This document shows positions 50,626 through 61,964 of a stretch of 64,000 nucleotides of DNA, in pieces. Within the stretch, counting starts at the first letter, position 1. The number at the start of each line of letters is the position of its first letter. Under the pieces are notes generated by a model. It was not told where the DNA came from. It saw nothing but the letters and a program-made list of their open reading frames with translations, and did no database searches. The stretch spans positions 58,101 to 122,100 of the forward strand of contig JAPEVF010000074.1 in the NCBI GenBank assembly GCA_029747585.1, given 5' to 3'. Origin of the DNA: Pleurotus djamor (Eukaryota; Basidiomycota; Agaricomycetes; Agaricales; Pleurotaceae). The position numbers and the translations under genes are program-made.

Positions 50626-52134
50626 ATGAGTGAACTCCTGCACAACGCTTTGCACCAACATGTACCCTACTCTCGGCCATCCACCCCAATCGCCCAGCAG
50701 CACCAGATTGGCTTTGTCGGGCTAGGCGCCATGGGCTTCGTCATGGCAAGAAACCTGGCCACACACCGACAGCCAGGCTCTATCCCCGTACTCGTATGGA
50801 ATCGTACGAAATCCAAGTCGGAGGAACTGCAGAAACTGGTTGGCGAGGGTAAGATTCGTATCGCCCAAACCGTCGAACAGATCGCTCTCGAATGCGATGT
50901 CATCGTCACCAACTTGGCCAACGATTTAGTCGTCAAGGAAATATATACAAATTTCTCGAACGCTCTCAAGGTACGTTGGTTATCTGGTGTCCTCCCTCCA
51001 GCGCTGAGCTCCGTCACTCGCCGTTAGAGCGATACCTCGTCTGGAAAGAAGATATTCGTTGAAACAAGCACGGTACGACGCGCTCTTTTGCGGCTCACTA
51101 CAATATATAACCGTCCTTCCCCAGATTTACCCCAGTCTCGCTGGTAGGGCATTCACCCAAGCAGTTGAGGGGTCAGGAGTTAACCCTTGCCCCTAGGGGA
51201 GTTGGACGAATTGATCACGTCGAATCCCAAGCATCATCTCATCACATCTCCCGTCTTTGGTACCCCTGCCGTCGCAGATAAAGCACAACTTCTCATTGTG
51301 ATGAGCGGGGACTATCTAGCGAAGAAGGAGATCGCCCATCTCTTTGTCCCCTCAGTCGGTCGAAAGGTGATTGACCTGGGAGGAAACCTAGAGAAAGGTG
51401 AGAGTGGCAGAAATGCCGTCCTCGCAATCCTAAAAACCTCGGCCAGCTCCTACCTTCAAGCTTATTGGAAACTCCATGATTCTCGGCAGTCTCGAAATCC
51501 TTGCAGAAAGTTTCACGCTTGCAGAAAAATCTGGCATTGGTTCTCAGGCCGTATTGGACCTCGTCAAAGGTATGACTATGGCGTTGCAGCTAGGGAATAT
51601 CTCTAAACATTCTCTCTACGGTTCTAGACCTTATGCCTGCTCCAGGGCAAGTTTCTGTTACCAAACTTTCTCCTGCTTCCTAACTGTAGTTTGCATCTAG
51701 AACGATTGCATACGCAGACAAAATTGCCCATGACAAGTTTGACGGATCTGTTGGCTTTGCTGTTGATGGCGGAATCAAAGATGCTTCGTGAGTTTCCTTC
51801 CATGACCATATAGACCACCTCACCCAACTCTGTATCCAGACACATACGCCGCCTCACGGCCGAGCTCAACTCGCCAATGCCCGTAATTGACATCGCACAT
51901 CAACACCTTATCACCGCGCGCGCTATTCATGCGAATCAAGTCGCTCAAGGCAAAGAACAATTTAAGACACTTGATTGGAGTGGCCTGGTCGCAGGTGCTC
52001 GCGTTGCAGCTGGCCTGGATGGGTTTGATAGCCAGAAGGTGAGATAGATATCCCCAGATTATGAGCCGCTTCAAACACCTGACACGATATATTAGCATGC
52101 CACCGTTGTGCGACCAGAGAAGATAGATGATTAG
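50626..52134 (+). CDS. NAD(P)-binding 3-hydroxyisobutyrate dehydrogenase-like enzyme
   Basis: This is a beta-hydroxyacid dehydrogenase that uses NAD(P). Its closest relatives act on 3-hydroxyisobutyrate, glyoxylate or related acids; the substrate here is inferred. The Rossmann motif IGFVGLGAMGFVMARNL opens the protein, followed by VWNRTKSKSEELQKL, CDVIVTNLANDLVV, KHHLITSPVFGTPAVA (the substrate loop), and FKLIGNSMILGSLEILAE carrying the likely catalytic Lys. The C-terminal half has DLMPAPGTIAYADKIA, FDGSVGFAVDGGIKDASHI and EIDIAHQHLITARAIHA-like helices. A GC-AG intron at 51647-51700 (GG|GCAAGT) is needed to give APGTIAYAD. The last exon ends VVRPEKIDD. Its 3' end is part of the nearby tandem duplication. 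Confidence 0.82.
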
Positions 52135-52412
52135 ACGACTGACATCACAAGAAACATGTATAGATATGTTCCCACTTACTCTTCGAGCGTATATCTTTCG
52201 TATCTCTCCCTCGTGACGAGTGCACATAGAATCCAACATTAATCAAAACGAAACGCGTTTCCGAGACGATCCATCTACAAGTCAATCAAAGTCGGAATGT
52301 CGATGGTCTCTCTCAACATAATCTTGTACACAATTTGTTATTTTAAGGCCGCGTATCTCTCATACGTCCTAATTGTTGTTATTTCGATATCTTTCCGTCG
52401 CGCCTCAGCCTT

Positions 52413-52996
52413 TTATTGTGCGACAGCCGCTACACATTCAATTTCCATAGCGGCGCCGAGCGGTAGTGCGGCGACACCAACACATGTTCTGGCAGGGAAG
52501 TTCCCCGGCTCAAAAAACTAATCATCCGGAACGAGTAAACTCAATTAATCTCAAGCATGCCTGAGGCCACTATCGACGCACCTCGGTATACGCCTCGTTC
52601 ATGGGAGCGAAATCATCCTTCAGATTGGTCAGATAGAGATTGACTTTGAGGACGTGTTTCAGACTTGATCCAGAGGCTTTCAGAACGATCTCCAGATTCT
52701 TGATCGCTGCACGCTATCATAACGAAGTATCAGCTGAGATGTAAATTAAAACCCTGACTGAGATCGGGGAGGTAACTCAACGGTCTGCCCTTGTACGCCA
52801 CCATCCACAAGTTTTAGATCCCTGTCGCAACCAATATTTCCCGAGGCGTATACTACTCCATTGGAGACAACGGCCTGCGCTACGGAGAGAGATGAGATGA
52901 TTATCGATGGTCATCATGTCCTTGAAGGTTGAACGTACAATATATAGGGAGTGGAGGGTTAGCTTCCTCGGTGAAGATAATCTTTCTGTCAGCCAT
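52413..52996 (-). CDS. RidA/YjgF/YER057c-family protein, copy A
   Basis: RidA proteins are small trimeric imine/enamine deaminases that hydrolyse reactive 2-aminoacrylate-type intermediates; others in the family act in nitrogen metabolism. Four exons give about 126 residues: MADRKIIFTEEANPPLPIY, SQAVVSNGVVYASGNIG, AAIKNLEIVLKASGSSLKHV, LKVNLYLTNLKDDFAPMNEA, then GNFPARTCVGVAALPLGAAM and EIECVAAVAQ at the end. The Arg in PART (the substrate-carboxylate binder) and the EIE strand are present. The second copy lies just to the right in the window. Close paralogues in tandem suggest gene amplification or new function. Start and intron positions match copy B. Confidence 0.83.
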
Positions 52997-53486
52997 GCTT
53001 GGATCGCTGCTTGAGAGAAGGGTACAGATGACTGGCAGTCATCGATATTGAGAATGTATATGTAGTATCTGATTCAACCCCATGGAGGATGGAAGATCAA
53101 GCGTTCAGCCGATTCATCAGGTTACACACATGGATGATTGTGCAGCGTGCTAGAATACCGATGCCTTGTGACTAGAGAAGATATATAATTAGATGGATTA
53201 CTAGAACATAAGGAGCATGCATGAATATATCTCACCCTATTTACCCTCAGCGAGCATAAGACGAGCGGCGCAGGATCTAATCCGTCTCAACTTACAAAAG
53301 GAGTCAAAGGCCCGAGTCGATTCAGGAAATATTGGAGTGACCGTCATCGGTCTCCCTCAAGAACCTTCTGGTGCATTGTAAAATTACAGATATTCTGACT
53401 TCTTCTATAATGAGAGACACCTGGCGATGACTTTCTCCTGCATCCTAACTGATACAATCTACATTCGTGCGTGATAGTTTCTTCCT

Positions 53487-54036
53487 TTATTGAATGACAG
53501 CCGCTATGCAGTCGATTTCCATGACAGCACCGAGTGGTAATGCCGCTACGCCAACGCACGTTCTAGCAGGGAGGTTTCCTGGTTCAAAGAACTAGGAACG
53601 TCTCAGCACGAATCAACAAATACCGTGCTGGAATGTCGACATACCCCAGTGTACACTTCATTCATTCGAGCAAAATCATCCTTCAGATTCGTCAAGTAGA
53701 TATTGACTTTGAGGATATGCTGGAGACTCGACCCGGAGGCTTTCAAAATGATCTCCAAATTCTTGATCGCTGCACGCTACGAGATGTCAACCCTGGGAGT
53801 ACATGGGGGGAGAGGGGACTCAACGGTCTGCACTTGTACATCACTATCCACAAGTTTGAAATTCCTGTCATAGCCAATATTGCCGGAGGCATACACAACG
53901 CCATTCGAGACAACAGCCTGGGCTGGATGAGAGGGCTGTCGATGATCAGTAGTCAGTTCCCCGCGAAGTCGAACGTACAATAGACGGGGAGCGGTGGAGT
54001 GGCTTCCTCGGTGAAGATAATCTTTCGGTCAGACAT
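53487..54036 (-). CDS. RidA/YjgF/YER057c-family protein, copy B
   Basis: This is a second intact copy with the same four-exon layout as copy A. It encodes MSDRKIIFTEEATPPLPVY, SQAVVSNGVVYASGNIG, AAIKNLEIILKASGSSLQHI, LKVNIYLTNLKDDFARMNEV, then NLPARTCVGVAALPLGAVM and EIDCIAAVIQ. Arg of PART is conserved. One change stands out: at the end of the third exon YTE of copy A is YTG here, at the exon boundary just before FFEPGN. Both copies keep an open frame, so both are probably under selection. It lies immediately downstream of the APH-type kinase gene on the same strand. Confidence 0.8.
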
Positions 54037-54099
54037 GTTTGAACTGAAGGGCGGGAGCAGAGGGTGATTAAACCCCACCGTATATATGTAGTATCTGAC

Positions 54100-55326
54100 T
54101 CAGCTACGTGGGGGATCAAGCTGCATAACCAATGGTGCGACGAGCGAGTCCTTCAAGAAGTCATGAGAACCAGCATGTCCTCTCACGAGCAATTCGGTTC
54201 CCTGCAGCACCACTGATCTCGTCAGCTCCTTGCCGCCCCAATCTACGCGAGGAGTCCAGGCAACCAGATGAGCACCAATATGTGTAGCGGTAGATCGGGC
54301 CAGGTCGATAGGATCGGTGGATTGCGTAGAGCTCGCGTACGATTGGAGGAACGCGGTAAGAACTTCAGAACAGCTCGATTCCGAAGCGGTATTGAAGCTT
54401 CGAAGGGTGTGAATCTCGGCACAGAATTGACCAAGATCCAAACCCGGTAGCCCAGTCTTTGCAAGTTCCCAATCAACCACGTATAGAGATAGCAGATCTC
54501 CTGACTCTGTGAGATTGACGACGACATTGCCGGGCCAGAAGTCACCCATAACTAACTAGGAAATGATCAGGATCGGTGGTACCTAGGAAGGAGGTCAAGT
54601 ACTTACCGTAGAATTTGTCGTAGTCATCTTGGATGTAACTTCTTGCACAAGATCTGAGATCGTTTCAAGGTGTCCGTTGGAAATATCGAGGAGAGGATCC
54701 GGCAAGGATGGGAGATTGGCACTCCCGTTCAAAGTCTCTACAAGCCGACCGTATGTCGCCCACGCAGAAATAGCTTTTCCTTGTAGATTGGCGTCAAAGA
54801 CTTGGAGAACGTCTTGACATCCCTTGCTGGAATCGTGCACTTTAGCGATAAATGCTCCCAAAAGTTCTCCGATCTTCTGTCCTTCAGATGGAGAGACCGC
54901 ACCATCAAGCAAAAGCTGTTTGAGTGTCTTAGCATGCGTCCCAGCGTCTTCCATGATGATGACAGCGGCCTCCTTGTCGAAATGTAAGACGGAGGGTACG
55001 TTCACGATTGATCCGGGTTCAAGCCAAGACTTCACGAATTTCATTGCCTCGACTTCATATTTCTGATGGATTGGAGACGGTCAACTCACGGTCGATATAT
55101 GCGCATTTGACAGACGTACCTGTCTGTCCAAGGAAAACGGGATCGTCCCAACAAAAGGCAGTCCATGCTTAAATATAAGACTGGAGTGTCCTTGAAATGG
55201 CGTTTCGAGGTCAATGCGATAGATGTAATTCGCTGTACCTCCAGAAAGAGGCGTGACTTTCGTAGACTTGAAGGGCGTCGTAGACAGATACTGCTCAACA
55301 CCCGAGGTCGTAGTGAGATCCAACAT
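54100..55326 (-). CDS. APH-type small-molecule kinase (aminoglycoside-phosphotransferase fold)
   Basis: This family phosphorylates small molecules (for example methylthioribose, choline, homoserine or fructosamines); the substrate here is unknown. The protein begins MLDLTTTSGVEQYLST, has the nucleotide-binding strand pair around PLSGGTANYIYRI with Lys in LIFKHG, a hinge AAVIIMEDAGTHAKTLKQLL, and after an intron the catalytic loop MGDFWPGNVVVN (Asp, Asn) and metal-binding VVDWELAKTGLPGLDLGQF. The C-terminal helical lobe ends VMQLDPPRS. The pattern resembles methylthioribose-kinase-like proteins of fungi most, but that is inference. Three exons. It lies next to the RidA-like genes and its own 3' end was part of the duplicated block. 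Confidence 0.8.
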
Positions 55327-55693
55327 GTCGGTTGGGAGAGTAAGGCGTTTTTACGTTGACTCATTTCATCGTTGAAGGCTCTGTTGTGGTGGAAGTCCGG
55401 AACCGAGAAGCAAATGGCGCTCGGCTATTAACACGTCGAAGTCGAACGTGCCAAAGGCTTCAGGGCATGGTCATGAGTCGTCGATATGTGCGCACCACGC
55501 GATATCCCATGTAGAAAAAGTGAATTGGGAAAAAAGGATAACTAGTGGATGATACATGAATGATTCGTGCGTTGTACAACAAACAGTTAATTGCTTCACA
55601 GAACTCTTGTCTTACTAGATATGTACGTGACGTTTCATAAACTCTCGGGCCATGGCAGATAACGGACAAACACCCCAGGCAGACACGAAATAA
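55327..55693. other. Intergenic, no gene seen
   Basis: This lies between the start of the APH gene and the end of the EF2 gene, both on the minus strand. It contains the APH promoter and EF2's 3' flank. No coding frame was supported. Confidence 0.5.
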
Positions 55694-58600
55694 TTATAGC
55701 TTGTCGTAGTAGGTGTCGAGAGATGGGATTTCGGGCTGTGTTGAGAAAGAGAAGGGTGAGTACACGGATTGACGAACAGGACAACGAGGAGATACTGACC
55801 TTGAGACCCTTGCGAGTACGGATACCAGTGACGATAGCCTCGAGCTTGCTGCCCTTATCGAGAGGAGCTACGCATAAAATGAGCATCGACCATCGTTCAC
55901 AAGCAAAACAGGAAGACTCACATCCAGCAACAAGTTCCCAATGATCGAAGACGTTCTGGGGGAAGGCTTGTCCACTCGTGTGTGCACGGAGCTCACCGTT
56001 GAAGCCGAACGACTCAGCGACGGGGAGGTAAGCCTTAACGGTGAACATGGGTGTTCCGGGACGCTGCTCTTCGCTGAAGACCTGTCCACGACGCTTGTTC
56101 AAGCAGGAGTAGATACCACCGATGGCGTTCTCGGGACATTGGATTTCGACTGTGGAGGTTTTATCAGATCGAGTTCAGGTTTGCTCAGGAGCAAGGAGAC
56201 ATACCGAGGTAGATGGGTTCCTGGAGACCAGGGGTGGCGAGCAGGCAGGCGGCGTAGCAGACACGACGGCAAGTGGGGATGAGTTGACCTCCACCACGAT
56301 GGATAGCATCGGCGTGAAGCTATTCCCAAAGGAAGTAAGCATCCCACATCCTCCATCATCAAGCAAGAAAAGCGAACTCACCGTAACATCCATAAGGTTG
56401 AAACGAACACCACGCATGTTCTCCTCGGCGCAAACACCTTCCTTGGTCGCCCACTGGAAGGCAGCAACACAAGAATCCTTGATTTCGTTCAGGTATTGCA
56501 CACCCTTCGTGACATCAACGAACAAGTTGGGTCCAGTGGTGTCAGGTCCGAAACACCAAATCTTACGAGCATCCGTGACATCCCAGCCGAACTCATCAGC
56601 CATGACACGGGCACGGAGCTTGAAATCGTCACGGCTGCTGACTTTGCCGTCCTCAATGGCCTTGGTGAGCTCTTCGTCGATGGGCATGGCCTTGACGTAG
56701 AGACGATTGTGCTTGTTTTGGGATTTGGAGAGAGCGACGATGGAGGATTCGGCCTTGACGGTCTCACGGTAGGGAACGACGGGGTCGGAGATTTTGAGGG
56801 GGACACCAGCGTGGTCTTCTTGGAGATCCTGATAAACCATGAGTACAAGAGTTCGCATCGAAGATATACAATGGTCGCACCTTCAAGCAAATTTCCAAAT
56901 GCAACTCACCAGCACCAGCAACGATGTGCTCACCAGTCTCAGCAATCCAAGCCTGGACACAAGGGTCCGACTTGGAGAGACGCTTAAGACCTTCGACCAA
57001 CTTGGGGAGATCGGCAGCGTTCTTGACCTCGACGGAGACCTGCACGACAGGGGAGACGGAGAACTTCATGACCTTCATGTTGTGGGCAGTCTCACTGGTG
57101 GTGAGGGTACCACTCTTCAACAAGAACTGATCGATACCGACGAGACCAACGATGTTACCGGCCGGGCAATCCTCAATGGGTTCGATGTAACGACCCATCA
57201 TGAGAATGGTACGTTGGATGGACTTGACGAAGAGATCGTCCTTCTTTCCGGGGAGGTAGTTGGGGCCCTGGATACGGACCTTGGGGCCGGAGCGGACGGT
57301 TCCAGAGAAGACACGACCGAAGGCGTAGAAACGTCCCTTATCGGAGGTGGGCACCATCTTGGAGACGTAGAGGACGAGAGGACCGTTGGGGTCACAGTCA
57401 CGGATACCGATGGCGGATTCGTCGTCCATGGGACCTTCGTAGAGGGTCTCAACACGGTAGCGTTGAGCGGTGGCGGGAGAGGGGAGGTTAATGACTATCA
57501 TCTCCAAGAGTGAGTCACCAGCGGGCAAGAACTTGCGCATGATGACCTTGAGGAGGGCCTTGCCTTCGAGATCACGCTCGTCAGCAGCGAGCTTAACGTC
57601 GAGCTTCTCAAGCATAGGAGCGATGGAATCCTTCTTGAAGTTCATGACGGCATCGAAAATCTTGAAGATGGGGTCCAAGACGAACATGTTGAAAGCACGT
57701 TCAAGGTTCTTTCCATCGGCATCAGTGCTCTTCGATGACCACTTGCGAGTGGCAGGGTTGAAGAAGTTGTCACCCCAGAGCTTGGTCATCATCTTCTCCT
57801 TGTCGACACCGAACTTCTTGGCGTAGCGGGCGGCGAATTGACGAAGAGTGAAGCCCCATCCGTGGAGACCAGAGCCGAAAGCGACGGTACCCTTGTCGGG
57901 GTAGACCTGGACGTCACCGAGAGCGGCGTCGTGGTATGTCGAGACAATGACGTTAACGGACTCGATGGTACGTTGGAAGGATTGGTAGAGCGATTCCTTG
58001 TCGACCTGGAGTTCGAGAAGGGCACGATCGACCTTGTTGATGATGACGACGGGCTTAATACGCTCAGTAAGGGCTTGACGCAAGACGGTCTCTGTCTGCA
58101 CGCAAACACCCTCAACACAGTCGACGACAACAAGGGCACCATCGGTGACACGGAGAGCGGCAGTGACTTCCGAAGAGAAATCGACGTGGCCGGGAGAATC
58201 GATGAGGTTGATCAAAAATTCATTTCCTGACAACGGTCCGAACAGATAAGATAGTGTAATCAGCAAAGCGATCATCAATATTACTCACCCTCGGTTTTTT
58301 GCTTGATGAAGGGCAGTTCCTCTTTGTCGACCTCGAAGTACATGGAAATGGCGGTGGATTTGATGGTGATACCACGCTCCTTTTCGTCATCTCTCGTATC
58401 TGTAAATCGCATGTCACCAGCTTTGGCCGATGCGATGATACCAGCTTTTGAGACGAGGGAGTCGGTGAGGGTGGATTTTCCGTGATCGACTGGATGAAGC
58501 GGGAGATGATGAGCTTGTGAACTCGACAATAGGCATGAATGAGAGTAACGTACCATGGGCGATGACACTCATGTTACGGATGTTGGTAGGGCGGTCCATG

Positions 58601-58767
58601 AGGGCCCGAATCTGATCTGTTCAAAGGCATTGTCGTCAACGACTCTGGTTGATAATACAAGGAGGGGTTTGATGCTACTGACCGACGGTGAAGTTACTGC
58701 CATCGCGAACATCGATGTGTAAGCAAGGAGCTGATCGTCGGCGCAGGTAGGATGGGACTTACACCAT
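55694..58767 (-). CDS. EFT2: Translation elongation factor 2
   Basis: EF-2 is the GTPase that moves tRNAs and mRNA through the ribosome. It begins [20 protein letters not shown], with two introns in the first seven codons. The GTPase domain shows [52 protein letters not shown] and [12 protein letters not shown]. Domain II carries [19 protein letters not shown] and [19 protein letters not shown]. Later domains include [19 protein letters not shown]. The diphthamide His lies in [20 protein letters not shown]. The protein ends [11 protein letters not shown]. Codon choice is narrow (CTC, GTC, ACC, AAG, GGT/GGC), as in a highly expressed gene, and differs visibly from its neighbours. Confidence 0.97.
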
Positions 58768-59089
58768 GGCTTCTGACTTTACTCGTCGACGAAGCTAATG
58801 CGTAGGTTTGGGGGAAGGCTGATTATAAAAATTTCAGCCCACACAGGGAATATGTGGAGGCTGGAAGAGTTGGGAAACGAGTTTAAGGTTCTTGATGATT
58901 TCTGAGAGAGGGGCTGCTTATCGATTGAGTTTAGGGCAGGTCATCTGGAGACTGGATCCTGAATCACATGGGAACGATCATAGACTTCCGGAGAAATCGA
59001 TTCACAGCGTGAACGCTACCTTGAGTACAGCTGTACAGGATGATTGTACTGATACTCGAACGATCCCTCGGTCACATCGCAGACATACC
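58768..59089. promoter_or_regulatory. Divergent promoter region of EF2 and GNAT genes
   Basis: This 322-bp interval must contain the strong EF2 promoter and the GNAT promoter. No TATA box is obvious near the EF2 start. Nothing coding was seen except an upstream in-frame extension of the GNAT gene, which I do not support as coding. Confidence 0.45.
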
Positions 59090-59861
59090 ATGCAATTCCA
59101 ACCACTCCAGAGGAACGCGAAGACGGGGGAGGTGTTCCTGCCTCTGCGCAAGCATCCCAACATCGTCCTGACACCACCACGCATGACTGATGCGGAAAAG
59201 CTCCCACCCATCTTCAACGACGTACGGGTCTACGAATGGCTGAAAAGACCGCCGTTCCCGTACACGCTCGAAGACGCGGAGTCTTGGCTGAAGATGTGCA
59301 CGGAGAAGTCAGACGGATTACTGAGCAAAATAGAGGCTGCCGAGCAGGCAGGGAAGACTGAGCCAATCATCGTGTCAGGATGCCCTGTCACTAGCCTGAG
59401 GGAGGTGCACGCAGATGGCACGGACACGTTCATCGGGGACGTCGTGTTCGAGCGATGGGTATTCGATGTTGTTTCGGGACTGAGTGCAGAGACACGGGCT
59501 CGGCTTGTGAAAGAAAATGTTGAACGCGACGTGGGGGACGAGAAAATCATCTGGACTGTCGGAGGTGCGAATTTTGTTGGTATCGCCTGATAGTTACTGT
59601 AATGAATGGTTTATTGCAGACTACCTAGCTCCGACGCATCATGGCCAGGGCATCATGACAGACGCACTGGAGACGCTGCTGGAGGAGTGGGCGGTCCCGC
59701 GGATGGGGATGCGGCACATCATTGCGAGTGCGTTTATTGGGAACGTCGGGAGTGTGCGAGTGTTTGAGAAGCTCGGGTTCGGGCTGGTGGAGACGATCGA
59801 GGACTTTGTCGAGGTGAAGGGGAAGATGCGCGGCTATCATGTGCTAGAAAGGAAATTTTGA
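59090..59861 (+). CDS. GNAT-family N-acetyltransferase
   Basis: The fold transfers acetyl from acetyl-CoA to an amine; the substrate is unknown. The protein starts MQFQPLQRNAKTGEVFLPLR, followed by ITPPRMTDAEKLPPIFNDV-like helix, VYEWLKRPPFPYTLEDAESW, and a middle strand TFIGDVVFERW. An intron near 59565-59620 leads to APTHHGQGIMTDALETLLEE, where HHGQGIMTDA is the acetyl-CoA pyrophosphate loop (Q/R-x-x-G-x-G/A). The late motif IASAFIGNVGSVRVFEKLGF fits the family's NxxSxRxxEKxGF. It resembles RimJ/RimL-type acyltransferases of fungi. The start at 59090 follows a short CT-rich leader; a longer frame upstream lacks support. Confidence 0.78.
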
Positions 59862-59953
59862 ATGATTACGTACTACTTTGCCACGCGCAGCGCTATTCCA
59901 TACCCAACAAACTCACCAACAACCTCCCACATAACGCACTCGCCCACTGACAC

Positions 59954-61279
59954 CATGCCCCCCAGAGGAAATGAAGGCCTTGACTTTACTCCTATCCTCA
60001 CACACTACCTCTTCCTCTTCACATCCGTCTTATCAATAGTACGTGCCCCTCGCGCCACGCCAACCCCACAATCCAAAGTCTCACTTCTCTCCGCAGGTAG
60101 CATGGCTGCTCACTTTCATATCCCAAGCAGTAGTTACGGCCCAGAGTAAGCACCAGAGCTTATCACTTCACAGAACGTGCAATTTACTTAGTTGCTTCCC
60201 CACAGTCGGACGGGTAGCAGTCGGTGTTAACTGGTTCGGGATTTTCCTCCAACTTTTCGTCATCCTCGGAGTCCTCTATACCCTCGCGTCCGACTCAATA
60301 GCCATGCACCGTTTCCAAATTTCCGTATTCGGCTCTATAACGATCGTCTTTGCCATTTTCGGCGCCGACGGTGGTCTTTTCGCAGGTGCTGGTTCACAAA
60401 ACGCCATGGGAGCCGGCTGGCTGCTCCTAGCCATCGTCGACATCCTATGGGTTCTCTATTTCACCTCAGAGGAAGATTCGCTCGCTCTACACGTCTTCAA
60501 TTCAATGGGCACAGGTGGCCTAACTCCCCCCTCACGACGCCGACGAACCCGCAACCAAGCTTCCATCCACAACATGACCGCAAACGGTGGTTATTCAACC
60601 AATTTTGCAGGCGGCGGTATTGGCTCGGATATGCCTTACGATACCAAAATTCCTTCTGGGATGGGCAGTACAGGTCCAGGGCTCCGCAGTCAAAATAGTT
60701 TCACACCCAGTGTCGATGGCGCTGGCGCAAAGAGCATAGGCGGTGCAACTGGCACAGGAAGCATCCGCAATGCGCCTAGCAATGGCCCCCCTTCCATCGG
60801 TGATACGCCCCATTCGCCTCTCATGGCCGGTATTGGTGCAGGAAACTCCAACGCCAGCGCACCCGGATCAGGAATGGACCCATCCAACCTGTCAACTGTA
60901 GAAACCGTTTACAAGGCTAAAGCTCTCTTCGCCTGTGCGTTCCATTCTCTTTTGGGCTTCGTTTCTTTTCCGCAGCTCGAGCTGAAATTTGTCTTCGCTT
61001 CCCTTCATCTAGACACCGCCTCACCGGATGATCCTAACGAAATATCATTTACTAAAAATGAAATACTTGATATCTTGGATAAGACTGGGAAATGGTGGCA
61101 AGCGCGTAAGGCTGATGGTACAATAGGAAGTGAGTCTCAACTTTCCCCCTTCGCTACCCCCAACCTCCCCATCCACCATCCACCGTCCACCATCTTGATA
61201 TCATCTCATCGTATCGGCGTTTACTCATTATCCATTTATTTTAACAGTTGCACCATCGAACTATCTATCAATCATCTAG
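59954..61279 (+). CDS. SHO1: High-osmolarity signalling osmosensor Sho1
   Basis: Sho1 sits in the plasma membrane and organises the HOG pathway branch with Ste11 and Pbs2. The N-terminus has four membrane helices: ILTHYLFLFTSVLSIVAWLL (split by an intron), VNWFGIFLQLFVILGVLYTL, a segment around FGSITIVFAIFGA, and AGWLLLAIVDILWVLYFTS. A Gly/Ser/Thr/Pro-rich cytoplasmic linker with RRRRTRNQ follows. The C-terminal SH3 domain is spread over three exons: KAKALFAYTASPDDPNEISF, TKNEILDILDKTGKWWQARK, and ADGTIGIAPSNYLSII. The last six or so residues are in a tiny last exon (61250-61279). The layout is the standard Sho1 order, which makes the call firm. Confidence 0.92.
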
Positions 61280-61964
61280 TAGAAATCCTTTTTTCCTGGT
61301 TTTCTGGGCTCCGGTGTCTGCCATTCCATCTCACGAAATGTTTTTTATGATAAAAGGAATGACGCCTAACGGACGATTGATTGGAAATATAACACACATC
61401 ACCCACGCACACAGACACACATCCTCCACCCTATCCCTTCTTTTTGATGACATGGTTCCATTCCATTTGTTGCTTGTCGCAATGGGAACTTCCACACATC
61501 CGTAATGACCACCCTCTTCCATTTAATGTCTTGCTTAGTTAACGTTGCACTGCCAGCGTCCAACTATACTTCCCCAGTTCTCCCCCTTGTGTTAGCGTCC
61601 TTCTTATCGCACATCTGTGTTCTATTTAAGTGTCTAGCTTGTATTTATCGTATACATATATCAAGAGCTGAGGTTGAAGCTTAGCTAGCTAGGACATTAG
61701 TAGTATTACCCCCGGTTCGAGTATTTCATTGTTCAATCCACCTCAGCTCCTTGTGGAATAAGAGCGCGATCCGGGTAAGTACAACCGGGAAGTAAATAAT
61801 GTATTTCTCTTGTCGATGCTACACAGGTGTTGTTAAGTATAAGTATGTTATATAACCAGCAAAAAGTGAGGACTATTGAGCTGTATGTTCGTTGATTTAT
61901 GTCTTGTGGAGGAAAAGATACACTGAAAGCTTTATTATATACTCAGAAGCACGCACCAAGGCAC
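61280..61964. other. Convergent intergenic region
   Basis: This is the 3' flank of SHO1 and of the RNF10-type gene, which face each other. It is AT-rich in places (61620-61900). Long 3' UTRs are likely. No gene was seen. Confidence 0.55.

Larger units (their letters stand above)
52095..54112. repeat. Tandem duplication of about 1 kb: dehydrogenase tail + RidA gene + kinase tail
   Basis: Two diverged copies, about 52095-53095 and about 53150-54112, share the same order. Each begins with the HIBADH-like gene's last exon sequence (the real one at 52095-52134; in the second copy a decayed form near 53155-53190, where AGAGAAGATA is followed by TATAATTAGA), holds a complete RidA-like gene on the minus strand, and ends with the sequence around TATATGTAGTATCTGA next to the APH gene's 3' end. 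So the block duplicated was the interval between the two flanking genes. Divergence is clear in the flanks while the coding parts are better kept. Confidence 0.7.

Noticed and set aside
56839..58230. Long plus-strand frames opposite EF2 (up to about 224 codons)
   Set aside because: They arise from the strong codon bias of EF2 on the other strand, a common artefact in highly expressed genes.
61700..61735. GGTTCGAG sequence resembling a tRNA T-loop
   Set aside because: No matching acceptor, D-arm or anticodon stem could be folded around it.
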